Part shown: in pieces, positions 42,587 through 50,061 of the stretch
Layout of the letters: every line of letters starts with the position of its first letter
Position numbering within the stretch: the stretch's first letter is position 1
Assembly: GCF_031583145.1 (NCBI RefSeq)
Contig: NZ_CP134050.1
Coordinates: 1,760,501 to 1,824,500 of the forward strand
DNA: 64,000 nucleotides
Direction: 5' to 3'
From: Brevibacillus brevis
GTDB taxonomy: Bacteria > Bacillota > Bacilli > Brevibacillales > Brevibacillaceae
Made by a program: the position numbers and the translations under genes
The notes under the pieces: model-generated
The model's input: only the letters and a program-made list of their open reading frames with translations
What the model was told of the DNA's origin: nothing
Databases searched by the model: none

Positions 42587-43858
42587 TTACGTTGCTGCGA
42601 TTTCCTTCCCGCCGCCAAAAGAGCGGTGAGTGATGTCCTCCAACCCCCCGAGCACAATCTTCCCTTTAAACATGACCGCGGGACGGCGGGATCGTCTGGC
42701 TACCGCTTCAGCCGAGCAGCTGGCCTCTGCAAAGACGATGCTCGCCTCATCGCCTACCTTCGGCCATGCGCGGTTGCCTTCCTTGTCCAGCGTCGTTTTT
42801 CCACCCGTGATGAAAAACAGGGACTGCACGAGAGAGCGCTCATCCACCCAGCGATACCGCTCGACCAGACGGTTCAGCTTTTCCAGCATGTCGCCAGTGC
42901 CGTATGGCGACCAGGAGTCGTAGAACCCGTCGTAGCCCAAAGCGACCCTGACTCCTTTTTCATGCAGGATCGGCACGGGAGGCATCGGTCGATTGATGGG
43001 GACCGTGGTCATGATTTGCACGCCGTTTCGCGCGAGACGCTCCGCCATCTCCGCGCTCTCTTCGGGGGCCACGTCTCCCAAAGCGAAGGCATGGCTGATC
43101 GCCATCCGGTTTTTCCAGCCCGCTTCCTCGGTCAGGTCGAGGATCCGCTTGATCGTATAAAAGCCGAGCGTTCCCGGGTCGTGCAGATGGATGTCGACGT
43201 CCGCATCGGCTTCGATCGCGATGTCCATCATTTCGCGCAGGGACCCTTCCAGTTCATTGTCGATTCCAGCAGGGTCCAGACCGCCCACGAGGGTCGCGCC
43301 TTCGCGCATGGCCTGTCTCATCAGCTGGCTCGCTTTCGTCCGAAGCAGTCCTTGCTGGGGAAAGGCCACGATCTCGTAGGTAAGCTTGTCACTGTAAGAC
43401 TCGAGGGCTTCGCGTACGCCTTCGAGGTTTTTCAGGCCAACGAACGGGTCGATGTTCACGTGTGTCCGCACATGGGTGGCACCGCCTGCGAGCAGCCAGG
43501 AGAGCATGGCCTGTGCCCGCTGTTTTGTCGTGCCCGTCAACAAGGGCATTTCTCTCTCCTCGAATTGCAGCCGATCGATCAGCTTTTTCGGCGGCAGACA
43601 TGATTTCCACGCTGCCCCAGCGTACGTCTTGTCCAGGTGGTTGTGCATTTCTGCAAACGATGGCAGCGCAAGCAGGCCGTTTGCATTCTGGATGGGGAGG
43701 GGAGTAGACGGCGGATTGGCTGCCGACTCGATACGGACGATACGGCCATCTTCAATGAGCAGATGGGCCAGCTCCGTGACCGTATGATCGACTCCATCCG
43801 GTCCCGTCTCGAATCCGGCGTCCAGGCGTACATTGGTGAGCCAAAAAGCATTCGTCAT
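42587..43858 (-). CDS. Cytosine-deaminase-like amidohydrolase, paralogue 4, 423 aa
   Basis: Fourth member of the family, transcribed alone: FWLTNVRLDAGFE, FAEMHNHLDKTYA (metal HxH), VRTHVNIDPFVG, IVAFPQQGLLRTK, VDIHLHDPGTLG, ISHAFALGDVAPEE and GYDGFYDSWSPYG. A 12-residue extension follows the usual C terminus. Start ATG 43858 has GGGATTGATG upstream (a modest ribosome site AGGGAT). Its promoter carries the tandem-repeat site E, tying it to the transporter locus although it lies 7 kb away. A second promoter-proximal feature, a Tn7-like end, begins 195 bases upstream. Confidence 0.85.
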   Translation of the reverse strand: MTNAFWLTNVRLDAGFETGPDGVDHTVTELAHLLIEDGRIVRIESAANPPSTPLPIQNANGLLALPSFAEMHNHLDKTYAGAAWKSCLPPKKLIDRLQFEEREMPLLTGTTKQRAQAMLSWLLAGGATHVRTHVNIDPFVGLKNLEGVREALESYSDKLTYEIVAFPQQGLLRTKASQLMRQAMREGATLVGGLDPAGIDNELEGSLREMMDIAIEADADVDIHLHDPGTLGFYTIKRILDLTEEAGWKNRMAISHAFALGDVAPEESAEMAERLARNGVQIMTTVPINRPMPPVPILHEKGVRVALGYDGFYDSWSPYGTGDMLEKLNRLVERYRWVDERSLVQSLFFITGGKTTLDKEGNRAWPKVGDEASIVFAEASCSAEAVARRSRRPAVMFKGKIVLGGLEDITHRSFGGGKEIAAT

Positions 43859-43930
43859 TAAACATCAATCCCTTCGCGTTGAAAATCAGGAAAACGAGTG
43901 AAATGGGTCAGAAGCCATGCTGCTTTTAAA

Positions 43931-43993
43931 ATTGTAGAGAATATTTCGAACATAAAGTTGCACGTTCTTTACTTGTTTTTGCATCATCTTTAC
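43931..43993 (-). promoter_or_regulatory. Tandem 21-bp repeat site E and promoter of paralogue 4
   Basis: Minus strand: GTAAAGATGATGCAAAA starts at 43993 and GTAAAGAACGTGCAACT at 43972, 21 bases apart. TACAAT occupies 43936-43931, exactly 36 bases from the second repeat start. No recognisable -35. Confidence 0.78.
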
Positions 43994-44095
43994 GTGTTCG
44001 GGGGAAAGGCGTCTCCTTCTTGGGATATGCCATTCGCTTGCCAACACGATGGTGTTATGAGAAAACAAAGTAGTAGACTGACGCGATAAACGAAA

Positions 44096-44144
44096 CAGCA
44101 GCAGCCATGGACGAGAAAATAAAGTCCTAGACTGCTGCTGTTTT
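44096..44144 (+). other. CAGCAGCAG/CTGCTGCTG hairpin enclosing a TnsB-like site
   Basis: Nine-base arms 44096-44104 and 44132-44140 followed by TTTTATT. The second left-end TnsB-like site lies in the loop. It could terminate rightward transcription entering the element. Confidence 0.5.
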
Positions 44145-44222
44145 ATTGAACAAACATTCCCAGCTGAACCGTAAAGTTCAAAGTGGTTACGTTTTTTGGC
44201 CGATTGACTTTTTTATCGCATT

Positions 44223-44735
44223 CTATTTCAGGGAGACAAGATAATCGGCAAGTTTATCGAAAGTAGCCTCAAGATCTTGTTGAAGCTTTGGAGCCATACC
44301 TTTGTAGGTATCTTGTTCCTCAGCTGAAGCGTTCACAGGGCAACCTTTCAATTTTAAAACAGTTTTACCTTCGTCATCTTCTAGCGTTATGATATTCATA
44401 ATTTCAAGAGGCCAGCTCACGCTAAAAGGCGCTCGGATCGTATTGCCTTGCTCATCAGAAAAGGATCGGATATAAGCCACTTTCTCAGGTTCGACAACCT
44501 CTTGGTATGCAAATTTTCCCCACATCACCTGATTTCCGTCAGGAGACGTCTGGATACCTAAAAACTCGCCACCTGATCGAGCGTCCATTTTAACGATTTC
44601 GAGGGTGACCCCCTTTGGCCCCCACCATTTCGCGAAATGCCCGAGCTCTGTCCATGCTTTAAATACGAGTTCGCGAGGGGCATCGAATACACGCGTAATT
44701 GCAATTTCGAACGATTGATTCAGATTGTTATCCAT
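44223..44735 (-). CDS. SRPBCC (AHSA1-like) domain protein inside the Tn7-like element, 170 aa
   Basis: Aha1/START-type ligand-binding protein: IAITRVFDAPRELVFKAWTE (residues 11-30), FAKWWGPKGVTLEI, GKFAYQEVVEPEKVAYIRSF and the C-terminal helix LEATFDKLADYLVSLK. Of a different subgroup from the SRPBCC protein at 4089, with no ArsR partner beside it. Start ATG 44735 has AAGGAGG upstream. The gene is the only intact cargo between the two transposon-like ends, and its base composition is more AT-rich than the neighbours, which supports transfer. A ligand or function cannot be named. Confidence 0.85.
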   Translation of the reverse strand: MDNNLNQSFEIAITRVFDAPRELVFKAWTELGHFAKWWGPKGVTLEIVKMDARSGGEFLGIQTSPDGNQVMWGKFAYQEVVEPEKVAYIRSFSDEQGNTIRAPFSVSWPLEIMNIITLEDDEGKTVLKLKGCPVNASAEEQDTYKGMAPKLQQDLEATFDKLADYLVSLK

Positions 44736-44747
44736 GAAAATCCTCCT

Positions 44748-44929
44748 TGTTTTTCATGTAGCGCAATACCTCCGTGCCCTTCTGCCGTAAGCTGTGGCAC
44801 TTTCTCGGAAACAGGACCATTCAAATAAGAAGAGTTCTGCCACGACACATGATCCAGCGTCCGCGAAAAGACGTACATGGGTTTCCGATCGAGCTTGCGT
44901 GCGAAGGCGATCTTGAATGGAGGTCCGTG
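44748..44929 (-). pseudogene. Fragment of a RibD-C-type dihydrofolate reductase family gene
   Basis: The minus-strand frame reads FKIAFARKLDRKPMYVFSRT followed by LDHVSWQNSSYLNGPVSEK, which matches the YVFSRTLDxVxWxNS core of the RibD C-terminal/DHFR-like family. Only about 60 residues remain: the N terminus and everything after the GGIAL strand are missing, and the frame runs into the ribosome site of the SRPBCC gene. SRPBCC and DHFR-like genes often sit together in Bacillales, so this is probably a decayed partner. Confidence 0.6.
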
Positions 44930-45202
44930 CAGCCTCCTTATGTCTACAATTTAACATCCAAAAGCAGGCCCGGTTTCTCATGGATTGCTAATGGGCACAG
45001 TCCAGGCCATGCCGAATACTACTTTTTTCTCAATCTACAACTTTATTTTCCTAGTCTACTACTTTATTTTCATCTGACAGTTGGCAGTCCGTTTGCTCCG
45101 ATGGTAAACGGCAGATGCGAAAAGCGGGGCGGCATCGCAGGGTAGGGCTGAACCATGATCTGTAGCTGTTGGCACGGGGAGTTGACCTCTGAACGAAAAG
45201 GG

Positions 45203-45224
45203 AGTAGTGTTTTATAGTACTACT
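45203..45224. promoter_or_regulatory. Inverted repeat AGTAGT-N10-ACTACT before the TrmB-like gene
   Basis: AGTAGTGTTTTATAGTACTACT (split as AGTAGT, N10, ACTACT) includes a TATAGT hexamer and lies 30 bases before the TTG start. It may be an autoregulatory operator. Confidence 0.4.
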
Positions 45225-45254
45225 GATAGCCTGTGTAAGAAAGAAGGGAATAGC

Positions 45255-46034
45255 TTGATTGATGAACTTCGAAAAATCGGCTTGTCTGATCTGGAGGCAA
45301 GATGCTATCTGGTGCTCCACGAGGACCCGAAGATATCCGGCTATGAGGTTGCCAAAAAAGTATCGGTTTCCCGCACGAATGTGTATGCGGCCCTGCGCTC
45401 GTTGACGGAAAAAGGCATATGCCGGGTAATCGAGAGCGAGCCAATCCTCTATGATGCCGTCCCGATTGAACAGCTGATCCGTTTGTTGAAATCCGATTTC
45501 GAGCAAACAACGCGTGTTCTGCAGGAGCAATTGAGTGCTGCTCCAAAGACGCCGCCCTCTTTTTACAGCTGGCAAGGCGACAAAGCGATCGAAACGGCCA
45601 TTCGGCGATTGGTTGCCAATGCGGACAAAAGCATCGTAGCAGATATTTGGTCAGAAGACGTGCATTGGGTGGAAGAGCCTCTTTTGGAAGCGGAAAAGCG
45701 CGGGGTTGCCGTTACGCTAATCTCTATCGGGGAATGTACGACAAGCTTGAAACATGTGTTGATCCACAAAAGAAGCGCAGAATGGAGTACCGTTCGCGCG
45801 CGGAAATTTTCGATTTTGTGTGATGCCCAGTCTGCACTGCTCGGCAGCTTTGGAAGAGGCCTCAAACCGACTGTGCTGGAAACAGATCATCCCTCTCTCA
45901 TCGAGCTCTTGCAAAATGCGTTCTACCATGACCTCGTCATGGAGCAAATGGAGCGGGATTTCGGCCAAGAGCTGGATAAAAAGTACGGGAAAGATTATGA
46001 GAGCATTCTTCATCCGTACAAGGAATACTTGTAA
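45255..46034 (+). CDS. TrmB-family transcriptional regulator, 259 aa
   Basis: Archaeal/Bacillales-type sugar regulator family. The N-terminal winged helix has LRKIGLSDLEARCYLVLHED, ISGYEVAKKVSVSRTNVYAA and a wing ending in CRVIESEPILYDAVP. A middle coiled stretch FEQTTRVLQEQLSAAP leads to a PLD-like effector domain (about residues 115-235) with SIVADIWSEDVHWVEEPLLE and SILCDAQSALLGSFG. TTG 45255 is preferred (AGAAGGG 6 bases upstream); GTG 45207 would start inside the inverted repeat. It is a lone gene just right of the Tn7-like element; the target is unknown. Confidence 0.8.
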   Translation: MIDELRKIGLSDLEARCYLVLHEDPKISGYEVAKKVSVSRTNVYAALRSLTEKGICRVIESEPILYDAVPIEQLIRLLKSDFEQTTRVLQEQLSAAPKTPPSFYSWQGDKAIETAIRRLVANADKSIVADIWSEDVHWVEEPLLEAEKRGVAVTLISIGECTTSLKHVLIHKRSAEWSTVRARKFSILCDAQSALLGSFGRGLKPTVLETDHPSLIELLQNAFYHDLVMEQMERDFGQELDKKYGKDYESILHPYKEYL

Positions 46035-46100
46035 ACAGTATTCCTTTATTTTGGGAGTTACTACAGTGGTATTTTTGCATGCATCTATGAACCGTAATAG

Positions 46101-46145
46101 AAACAAGCTCAGCCCGCTGAAGTAGCAGCGGACTGAGCTTGTTTC
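46101..46145. terminator. Bidirectional terminator
   Basis: AAACAAGCTCAG-CCGCTG / CAGCGG-CTGAGCTTGTTT arms between convergent genes. Confidence 0.88.
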
Positions 46146-46160
46146 TCTGTGGGTCAGCGA

Positions 46161-46853
46161 TTAGTCTTCTTCGTCAAAATCCGGGAAGATGTCCACCAGA
46201 TAGCGGTGCAGTTCGCCATTGGCATCCAGCAAAACATTTGCGCTCTTGATTGGCTGGTTTTCTGATTTCTCCTTCGGGGTGAAGGTCACCAGCGTGAATG
46301 GCTTCCCTGGCAATTCCTCCTCCGGGTAACCTGTGAGGACATACGTATATTGCTTGCTGTATTCAAACTGGCTTGCACGATCCTTTAGGAAGAAGTCCAG
46401 GTAATGCTCCGCTCTTTCAACTGCTTCACGTCCCTGGAGCGGTTTGTCGGTGTTGGGACTCTCCGAATTATGGTCGAAAATAATGACTTCCCCTGTCTCT
46501 GCATTGAGCTTCAAATGGGCGATGAGGTAGTCTTGGTCGAACAGCAGCGCGACGAGTACAGTAATTTTGTTGCCATTTACGTCTTTCTCTACTGATTCTC
46601 TAATGCTGTCGATCCTGTAATCTGTCAGCTGGGGCACAATTTCCGTGAGTTCTTCCAGCTTGTTTTTTACCATTTCTTCCGCAGCCTCGGCAGAGAGCAC
46701 GTTTTTCTTAGCTTTCTTCTTCGATGCTTTGCTGACTTCAGCCTTTGCGTAGACGGAGGTACTGGCAGCATTCCCAGATGCTGCCCATACGGGTGTGGCG
46801 GAGAGTAGAAAAACGGCGGCTAGTGCAGAGGCAGCAAAACTTTTGGCTTTCAT
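46161..46853 (-). CDS. Secreted PepSY/YcdB-like protein, 230 aa, function unknown
   Basis: Signal peptide 1-25 (FAASALAAVFLLSATPVWAA). A lysine-rich linker (SKASKKKAKKN) follows, then alpha-beta units with LSAEAAEEMVKNKLEELTEI and VLVALLFDQDYLIAHLKLNAETGEVIIFDH, which resemble PepSY or YcdB/YcdC repeats of spore-former envelope proteins. The acidic C terminus is DFDEED. A chaperone- or inhibitor-like role outside the cell is typical of PepSY proteins but unproven here. Start ATG 46853 has AGGAGT upstream. Confidence 0.75.
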   Translation of the reverse strand: MKAKSFAASALAAVFLLSATPVWAASGNAASTSVYAKAEVSKASKKKAKKNVLSAEAAEEMVKNKLEELTEIVPQLTDYRIDSIRESVEKDVNGNKITVLVALLFDQDYLIAHLKLNAETGEVIIFDHNSESPNTDKPLQGREAVERAEHYLDFFLKDRASQFEYSKQYTYVLTGYPEEELPGKPFTLVTFTPKEKSENQPIKSANVLLDANGELHRYLVDIFPDFDEED

Positions 46854-46974
46854 GCTTCACATTCACTCCTATTTGGTAGTTTTACAATCAATAAATAAGA
46901 CGAATGACTGTTGGAATAGTTTCATATATTTACCAAATTTTATAATTAAATGGAAATCTGATGAGACGCAATCT

Positions 46975-47003
46975 TGAAAAAAGTTCGTCTGAAACCGTAT
47001 AAT
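46975..47003 (+). promoter_or_regulatory. Promoter of the alpha/beta hydrolase gene
   Basis: TTGAAA (46975-46980), 17-base spacer, TATAAT (46998-47003). A good SigA-type promoter 27 bases before the GTG start. Confidence 0.75.
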
Positions 47004-47029
47004 GGTAGTCCTTGGGAGGGGATAATGCC

Positions 47030-47809
47030 GTGAAAGACCACAAATGGATCGAACGAAATGGAAAACGTCTCTCTGCTATGATTCACTTGCCGGATGGTGT
47101 GGCAAATCCGCCTGTCGTCATTTTCTGCCACGGTTTTACGGGAGAAAAAGTGGGTGGCAACCAGTTTGTCCTGCGGCTGGCCAATGCGGTGGAGGCGGCC
47201 GGTTACGCTGCCATCCGGTTTGATTTTTCCGGATCGGGGGAAAGTGCGGGAATATTTGAGCAAGACACGACGATTTCCGGCTGGACAGACGATCTGCGTA
47301 ACGTCGTCGAATGGACGAGGCAAGAACCTCTGTTTCGGGACTCCCCGGTATTTCTTGTCGGCCAGAGTCTCGGCGGGTGCATCGTCCTTCTCCATGACGG
47401 TACAAAACAGCCGGTGGCCGGCAGAATCGCGATCGCACCGGTGGTGGATCCCAAGCAAAATTTCCATGACACGATCCTGGGACCAGAGCTGTGGGAAGCA
47501 GCCGCAGCCGGACAGACGATTTCCCATTTTTACGGAAAGGGATTTTCGCTGCGGCCCGATCTTGTCCACGACATCCTCGAGCATGGGCACTCGCCTCTGG
47601 CCGCGTGCCAGTCCTATCGCGACCCGGTTTTGCTGGTCCACGGTACGGAGGATACGTCAGTGCCCGCAGCAGGCTCCACCCGGTTTGCCGAAGCGTACGG
47701 CGGTCCCGTCGAGCTTCTGCTGATGGAGGGGGCGGACCATAGCTTTTCCCGCCAGATGGATCTATTGCAACAGAAGATCGTGGAGTGGCTTTCCGCTCAG
47801 GCATACTAG
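47030..47809 (+). CDS. Alpha/beta hydrolase, 259 aa
   Basis: Cytosolic esterase-type hydrolase. Oxyanion region VIFCHGFTGEKVGG (about residues 30-43), nucleophile elbow GQSLGG (Ser about 117), acid in LLVHGTEDTSVPAAGS (about 202) and catalytic His in GADHSFSR (about 234). It resembles the cinnamoyl-esterase/YtmA-like group of S9-like hydrolases. GTG 47030 is preferred because GGGAGGGG lies 8 bases upstream; an ATG at 47025 is out of frame. Single gene with its own promoter and a terminator at 47842. Confidence 0.88.
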   Translation: MKDHKWIERNGKRLSAMIHLPDGVANPPVVIFCHGFTGEKVGGNQFVLRLANAVEAAGYAAIRFDFSGSGESAGIFEQDTTISGWTDDLRNVVEWTRQEPLFRDSPVFLVGQSLGGCIVLLHDGTKQPVAGRIAIAPVVDPKQNFHDTILGPELWEAAAAGQTISHFYGKGFSLRPDLVHDILEHGHSPLAACQSYRDPVLLVHGTEDTSVPAAGSTRFAEAYGGPVELLLMEGADHSFSRQMDLLQQKIVEWLSAQAY

Positions 47810-47841
47810 CCTCGGAGGGACAAAGCCCGCTCTTTTCCGCG

Positions 47842-47873
47842 AAAAGGCCATGGAGGGGGTTCCGTGGCCTTTT
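47842..47873. terminator. Bidirectional terminator
   Basis: AAAAGGCCAYGGA/TCCGTGGCCTTTT arms between convergent genes. Confidence 0.85.
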
Positions 47874-47881
47874 GGTGCTGC

Positions 47882-49132
47882 CTATTTTCCCGGTGTAGCC
47901 TCCGGAGAGGGATTGCGGCGGGTCCACACCCAAAGAAGGAGGGCGGCTGCGCTGACCGTAGCGCCAAACAGGCAAACCGCATCCCAGCCCGCGTATGCGT
48001 AAAGATTGGTCGAAGCGATGGCACCTGTAGAGCTGCCGATGGAATAAAAAATCATGTACCCGGCAGTGAGCCGGCTCCGCGCTTCCGGGCGGACGGCGAA
48101 GATCAAGCTTTGGTTGGTGACGTGGACTGCCTGCACGGCCATATCCAGGATGACGATGCCGACCGCCAAGGCGGCCAGCGACGATTCCGTGAAGGTGATG
48201 GGCAGCCAGGAAACAAGCAAGAACAACAGGGCGATCCCGGTTGTTCGTTGCCCCAGCCCGCGATCGGCGAGCCGCCCCGCTCCTGCGGCAGCGACCGCGC
48301 CCACTGCGCCAGCGAGGCCGAATGCGCCGATGGCGGTATGCGACAGTGACAAGGGGGCCGAACTGAGAGGCAAGACGAGCGAAGTCCAGAGCGTGCTGAA
48401 TGCCGTGAAAATCAAAAACGCGAATACGGCGCGGATGCGCAGGATTCTTTCCTGAACGAACAGCTCGATGATCGATCGCAGCAAAAGCAGGTAGGGAAGC
48501 CCCGTTCTTTTTTCTTTGGATGACGGCAGGACGCAAAGCAGGGCGACTGCCGTGACCAGCATGAGCACTGCCGAGACGAGATAGACAAAGCGCCAGCCCA
48601 GAAGGTCGGTCAGGATCCCTGCGAAAGTCCTCGCGAGGAGAATCCCGATCACGACTCCACTCGTCACTGCCCCGACGATGCGTCCTCGCTCAAGAGGGGC
48701 AGCCAGAGTGGAAGCGTACGACACGAGCACCTGCGTCACGACTGCCAGCATCCCGACGACAGCCAAGCCCGTGAATAATACGGGGATCGCGGGGGCCAGG
48801 CCAACTACCAAAAGGGCGGCTGCTGAAAGAAACATCATCCCTGCGATAAGCAGGCGCTGGTTCCAGGCATCGCCGAGCGGAACAAGGAGAAATAGTCCCA
48901 GTGCATAACAAACCTGCGTGACGGTAATGACGATGCCAATCCACGAATGGGAAATGCCGAACTCGCTGGCCAGGGAGTCCAGCAGGGGCTGTGCGTAGTA
49001 AACATTGGACACCGCCAGCCCGCAGGCTACGGAAAACAACAGAGTAACCTGGCGGGGCAGGGCTGAGGCGACTGTGCCATCCGCTGTGGGATGGTCCGTG
49101 GCGACGGCCTCTCTTTTGGCGAGCTTTTCCAT
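47882..49132 (-). CDS. MFS transporter (YgaY/CynX-like DHA1 group), 416 aa
   Basis: Twelve hydrophobic segments. LFSVACGLAVSNVYYAQPLL (about residues 31-50) is a signature of the group that includes E. coli YgaY and B. subtilis YbcL-like exporters; LVPLGDAWNQRLLIAGMM is the motif A place and TSGVVIGILLARTFAG the motif C place. It likely exports a toxic small molecule. ATG 49132 has AAGGAG 8 bases upstream. It is divergent from a TetR gene, with matching operator-like palindromes in both promoters, so repression by that TetR protein is likely. Confidence 0.88.
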   Translation of the reverse strand: MEKLAKREAVATDHPTADGTVASALPRQVTLLFSVACGLAVSNVYYAQPLLDSLASEFGISHSWIGIVITVTQVCYALGLFLLVPLGDAWNQRLLIAGMMFLSAAALLVVGLAPAIPVLFTGLAVVGMLAVVTQVLVSYASTLAAPLERGRIVGAVTSGVVIGILLARTFAGILTDLLGWRFVYLVSAVLMLVTAVALLCVLPSSKEKRTGLPYLLLLRSIIELFVQERILRIRAVFAFLIFTAFSTLWTSLVLPLSSAPLSLSHTAIGAFGLAGAVGAVAAAGAGRLADRGLGQRTTGIALLFLLVSWLPITFTESSLAALAVGIVILDMAVQAVHVTNQSLIFAVRPEARSRLTAGYMIFYSIGSSTGAIASTNLYAYAGWDAVCLFGATVSAAALLLWVWTRRNPSPEATPGK

Positions 49133-49159
49133 ACAATCCACTCCTTCTTGAAATTATTA

Positions 49160-49192
49160 TGTACTCATCAGTATAATATACCAATCAGTACA
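49160..49192. promoter_or_regulatory. Operator-like palindrome in the MFS promoter
   Basis: TGTACTCATCAGTATA followed on the other strand by TGTACTGATTGGTATA (12 of 16 matches) forms a 33-bp inverted repeat covering a TATACT-type -10 on the minus strand. It shares TATACCNANC with the site at 49312. Confidence 0.6.
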
Positions 49193-49275
49193 TTTTGCTT
49201 TGACGATAATGTACCGTCTGTTAACCTTGTTTGTCAATAGGGGGATCGCCTGGATTCTTGACATCGAGCAGGGGT

Positions 49276-49327
49276 TTGACAACAAGCTTCCACGATCGTA
49301 GAATCATAATATACCGAACGATATAAA
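49276..49327 (+). promoter_or_regulatory. TetR gene promoter with operator downstream of the -10
   Basis: TTGACA (49276-49281), 17-base spacer, TAGAAT (49299-49304). TATACCGAACGATATA (49310-49325 region) is palindromic at 12 of 16 positions and overlaps the start of transcription, predicting autorepression. Confidence 0.65.
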
Positions 49328-49342
49328 AAGGGGTGCAAGAGT

Positions 49343-49924
49343 ATGGTTCGACTTCGCGAGTTTGATGAGGAAAAGGCTTTGGACGCAGCCATGCAGCTCT
49401 TTTGGGAAAAAGGATACGAGGCAACCTCTTTAAGCGATTTGACCGCAAAAATGGGCATTTCCCGGCCGAGCCTGTACGCGGCCTACGGAGATAAAAAGGA
49501 ACTGTTTGAGTCAGCGCTGCGCAAATACGCTCGCTCCCACGCCGCCTACGTAAGGGCCAGGCTCCAAAGCAGTTCCTCTGTCAAGGAGTCGTTTCGCTCC
49601 TACTTCGATGGGGTGGTGGAGGAGGCGTACGAAGGAGGGAAAAACCGGGGGTGCTTCTGCATCAATACGATGGTCGAGCTTGCCCCGCACGAAGAGATCT
49701 TTGCGATTCTGACGCGGGAGCATCAAATGTACCTCTCTGTGCTCTTCCAGGAAACCATCGAACGAGGCAAACAGTCGGGTGAGCTTGACGCCGCTGCGGA
49801 CGCAAAAGCGTTGGCGCAGACCTTGGTCATATCGCTGATTGGACTTACGGTGCTGCTCAAGTCCAGGCCCGAACGAGCTTTCGTTGACAATTCCGTAACG
49901 GTGATGCTGTCTTTGCTCGGCTAA
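49343..49924 (+). CDS. TetR/AcrR-family repressor, 193 aa
   Basis: N-terminal DNA-binding domain: FDEEKALDAAMQLFWEKGYE, SLSDLTAKMGISRPSLYAAY and GDKKELFESALRKY (residues 7-63), then an all-helical ligand domain with GCFCINTMVELAPHEEIFAI (two cysteines, C-F-C, which could sense redox or electrophiles). It is of the TetR_C_16/YcnC-like group linked with efflux or reductase genes. Divergent from the MFS gene with shared palindromes. Start ATG 49343 after AAAAGGGGTG. Confidence 0.9.
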   Translation: MVRLREFDEEKALDAAMQLFWEKGYEATSLSDLTAKMGISRPSLYAAYGDKKELFESALRKYARSHAAYVRARLQSSSSVKESFRSYFDGVVEEAYEGGKNRGCFCINTMVELAPHEEIFAILTREHQMYLSVLFQETIERGKQSGELDAAADAKALAQTLVISLIGLTVLLKSRPERAFVDNSVTVMLSLLG

Positions 49925-49974
49925 AAGCATTGGAAGGAGAGCGAACGCCATCATCCACTGGTTGATTCGAACCA

Positions 49975-50012
49975 AAAAGTCGGCCTGCCCGCATGCAGAC
50001 CGACTTTATTTG
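49975..50012. terminator. Bidirectional terminator
   Basis: AAAGTCGG/CCGACTTT arms with an inner CTGC/GCAG helix, T-rich on both strands. Confidence 0.8.
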
Positions 50013-50061
50013 TGAAGGGCCGAGGAAGGCGATCTCCCGAAGAAAGGCAGTAAGGATAAGA

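Larger units (their letters stand above)
44053..45079. mobile_element. Miniature Tn7-like element (1027 bp) without transposition genes
   Basis: The termini are TGTTATGA... and, inverted, TGTCAGAT..., each followed by GAAAAYAAAGTAGTAGACT. Left end: TnsB-like sites at 44061, 44115 and about 44165, spaced about 50 bp. Right end: three sites abutting every 21 bp (45071, 45050 and 45029, minus strand). The motif matches the Tn7 TnsB site GACAATAAAGTCTTAAACT at 15 of 19 positions from memory. Flanks GATGG (44048-44052) and GTTGG (45080-45084) differ at one base, as an aged 5-bp target duplication. Contents: an SRPBCC gene and a reductase fragment, visibly AT-richer than the surroundings. Confidence 0.65.

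Noticed and set aside
43886-44089. Short frames on both strands around site E and the transposon left end
   Set aside because: No ribosome site in place, and they span the tandem repeats and the Tn7-like terminus.
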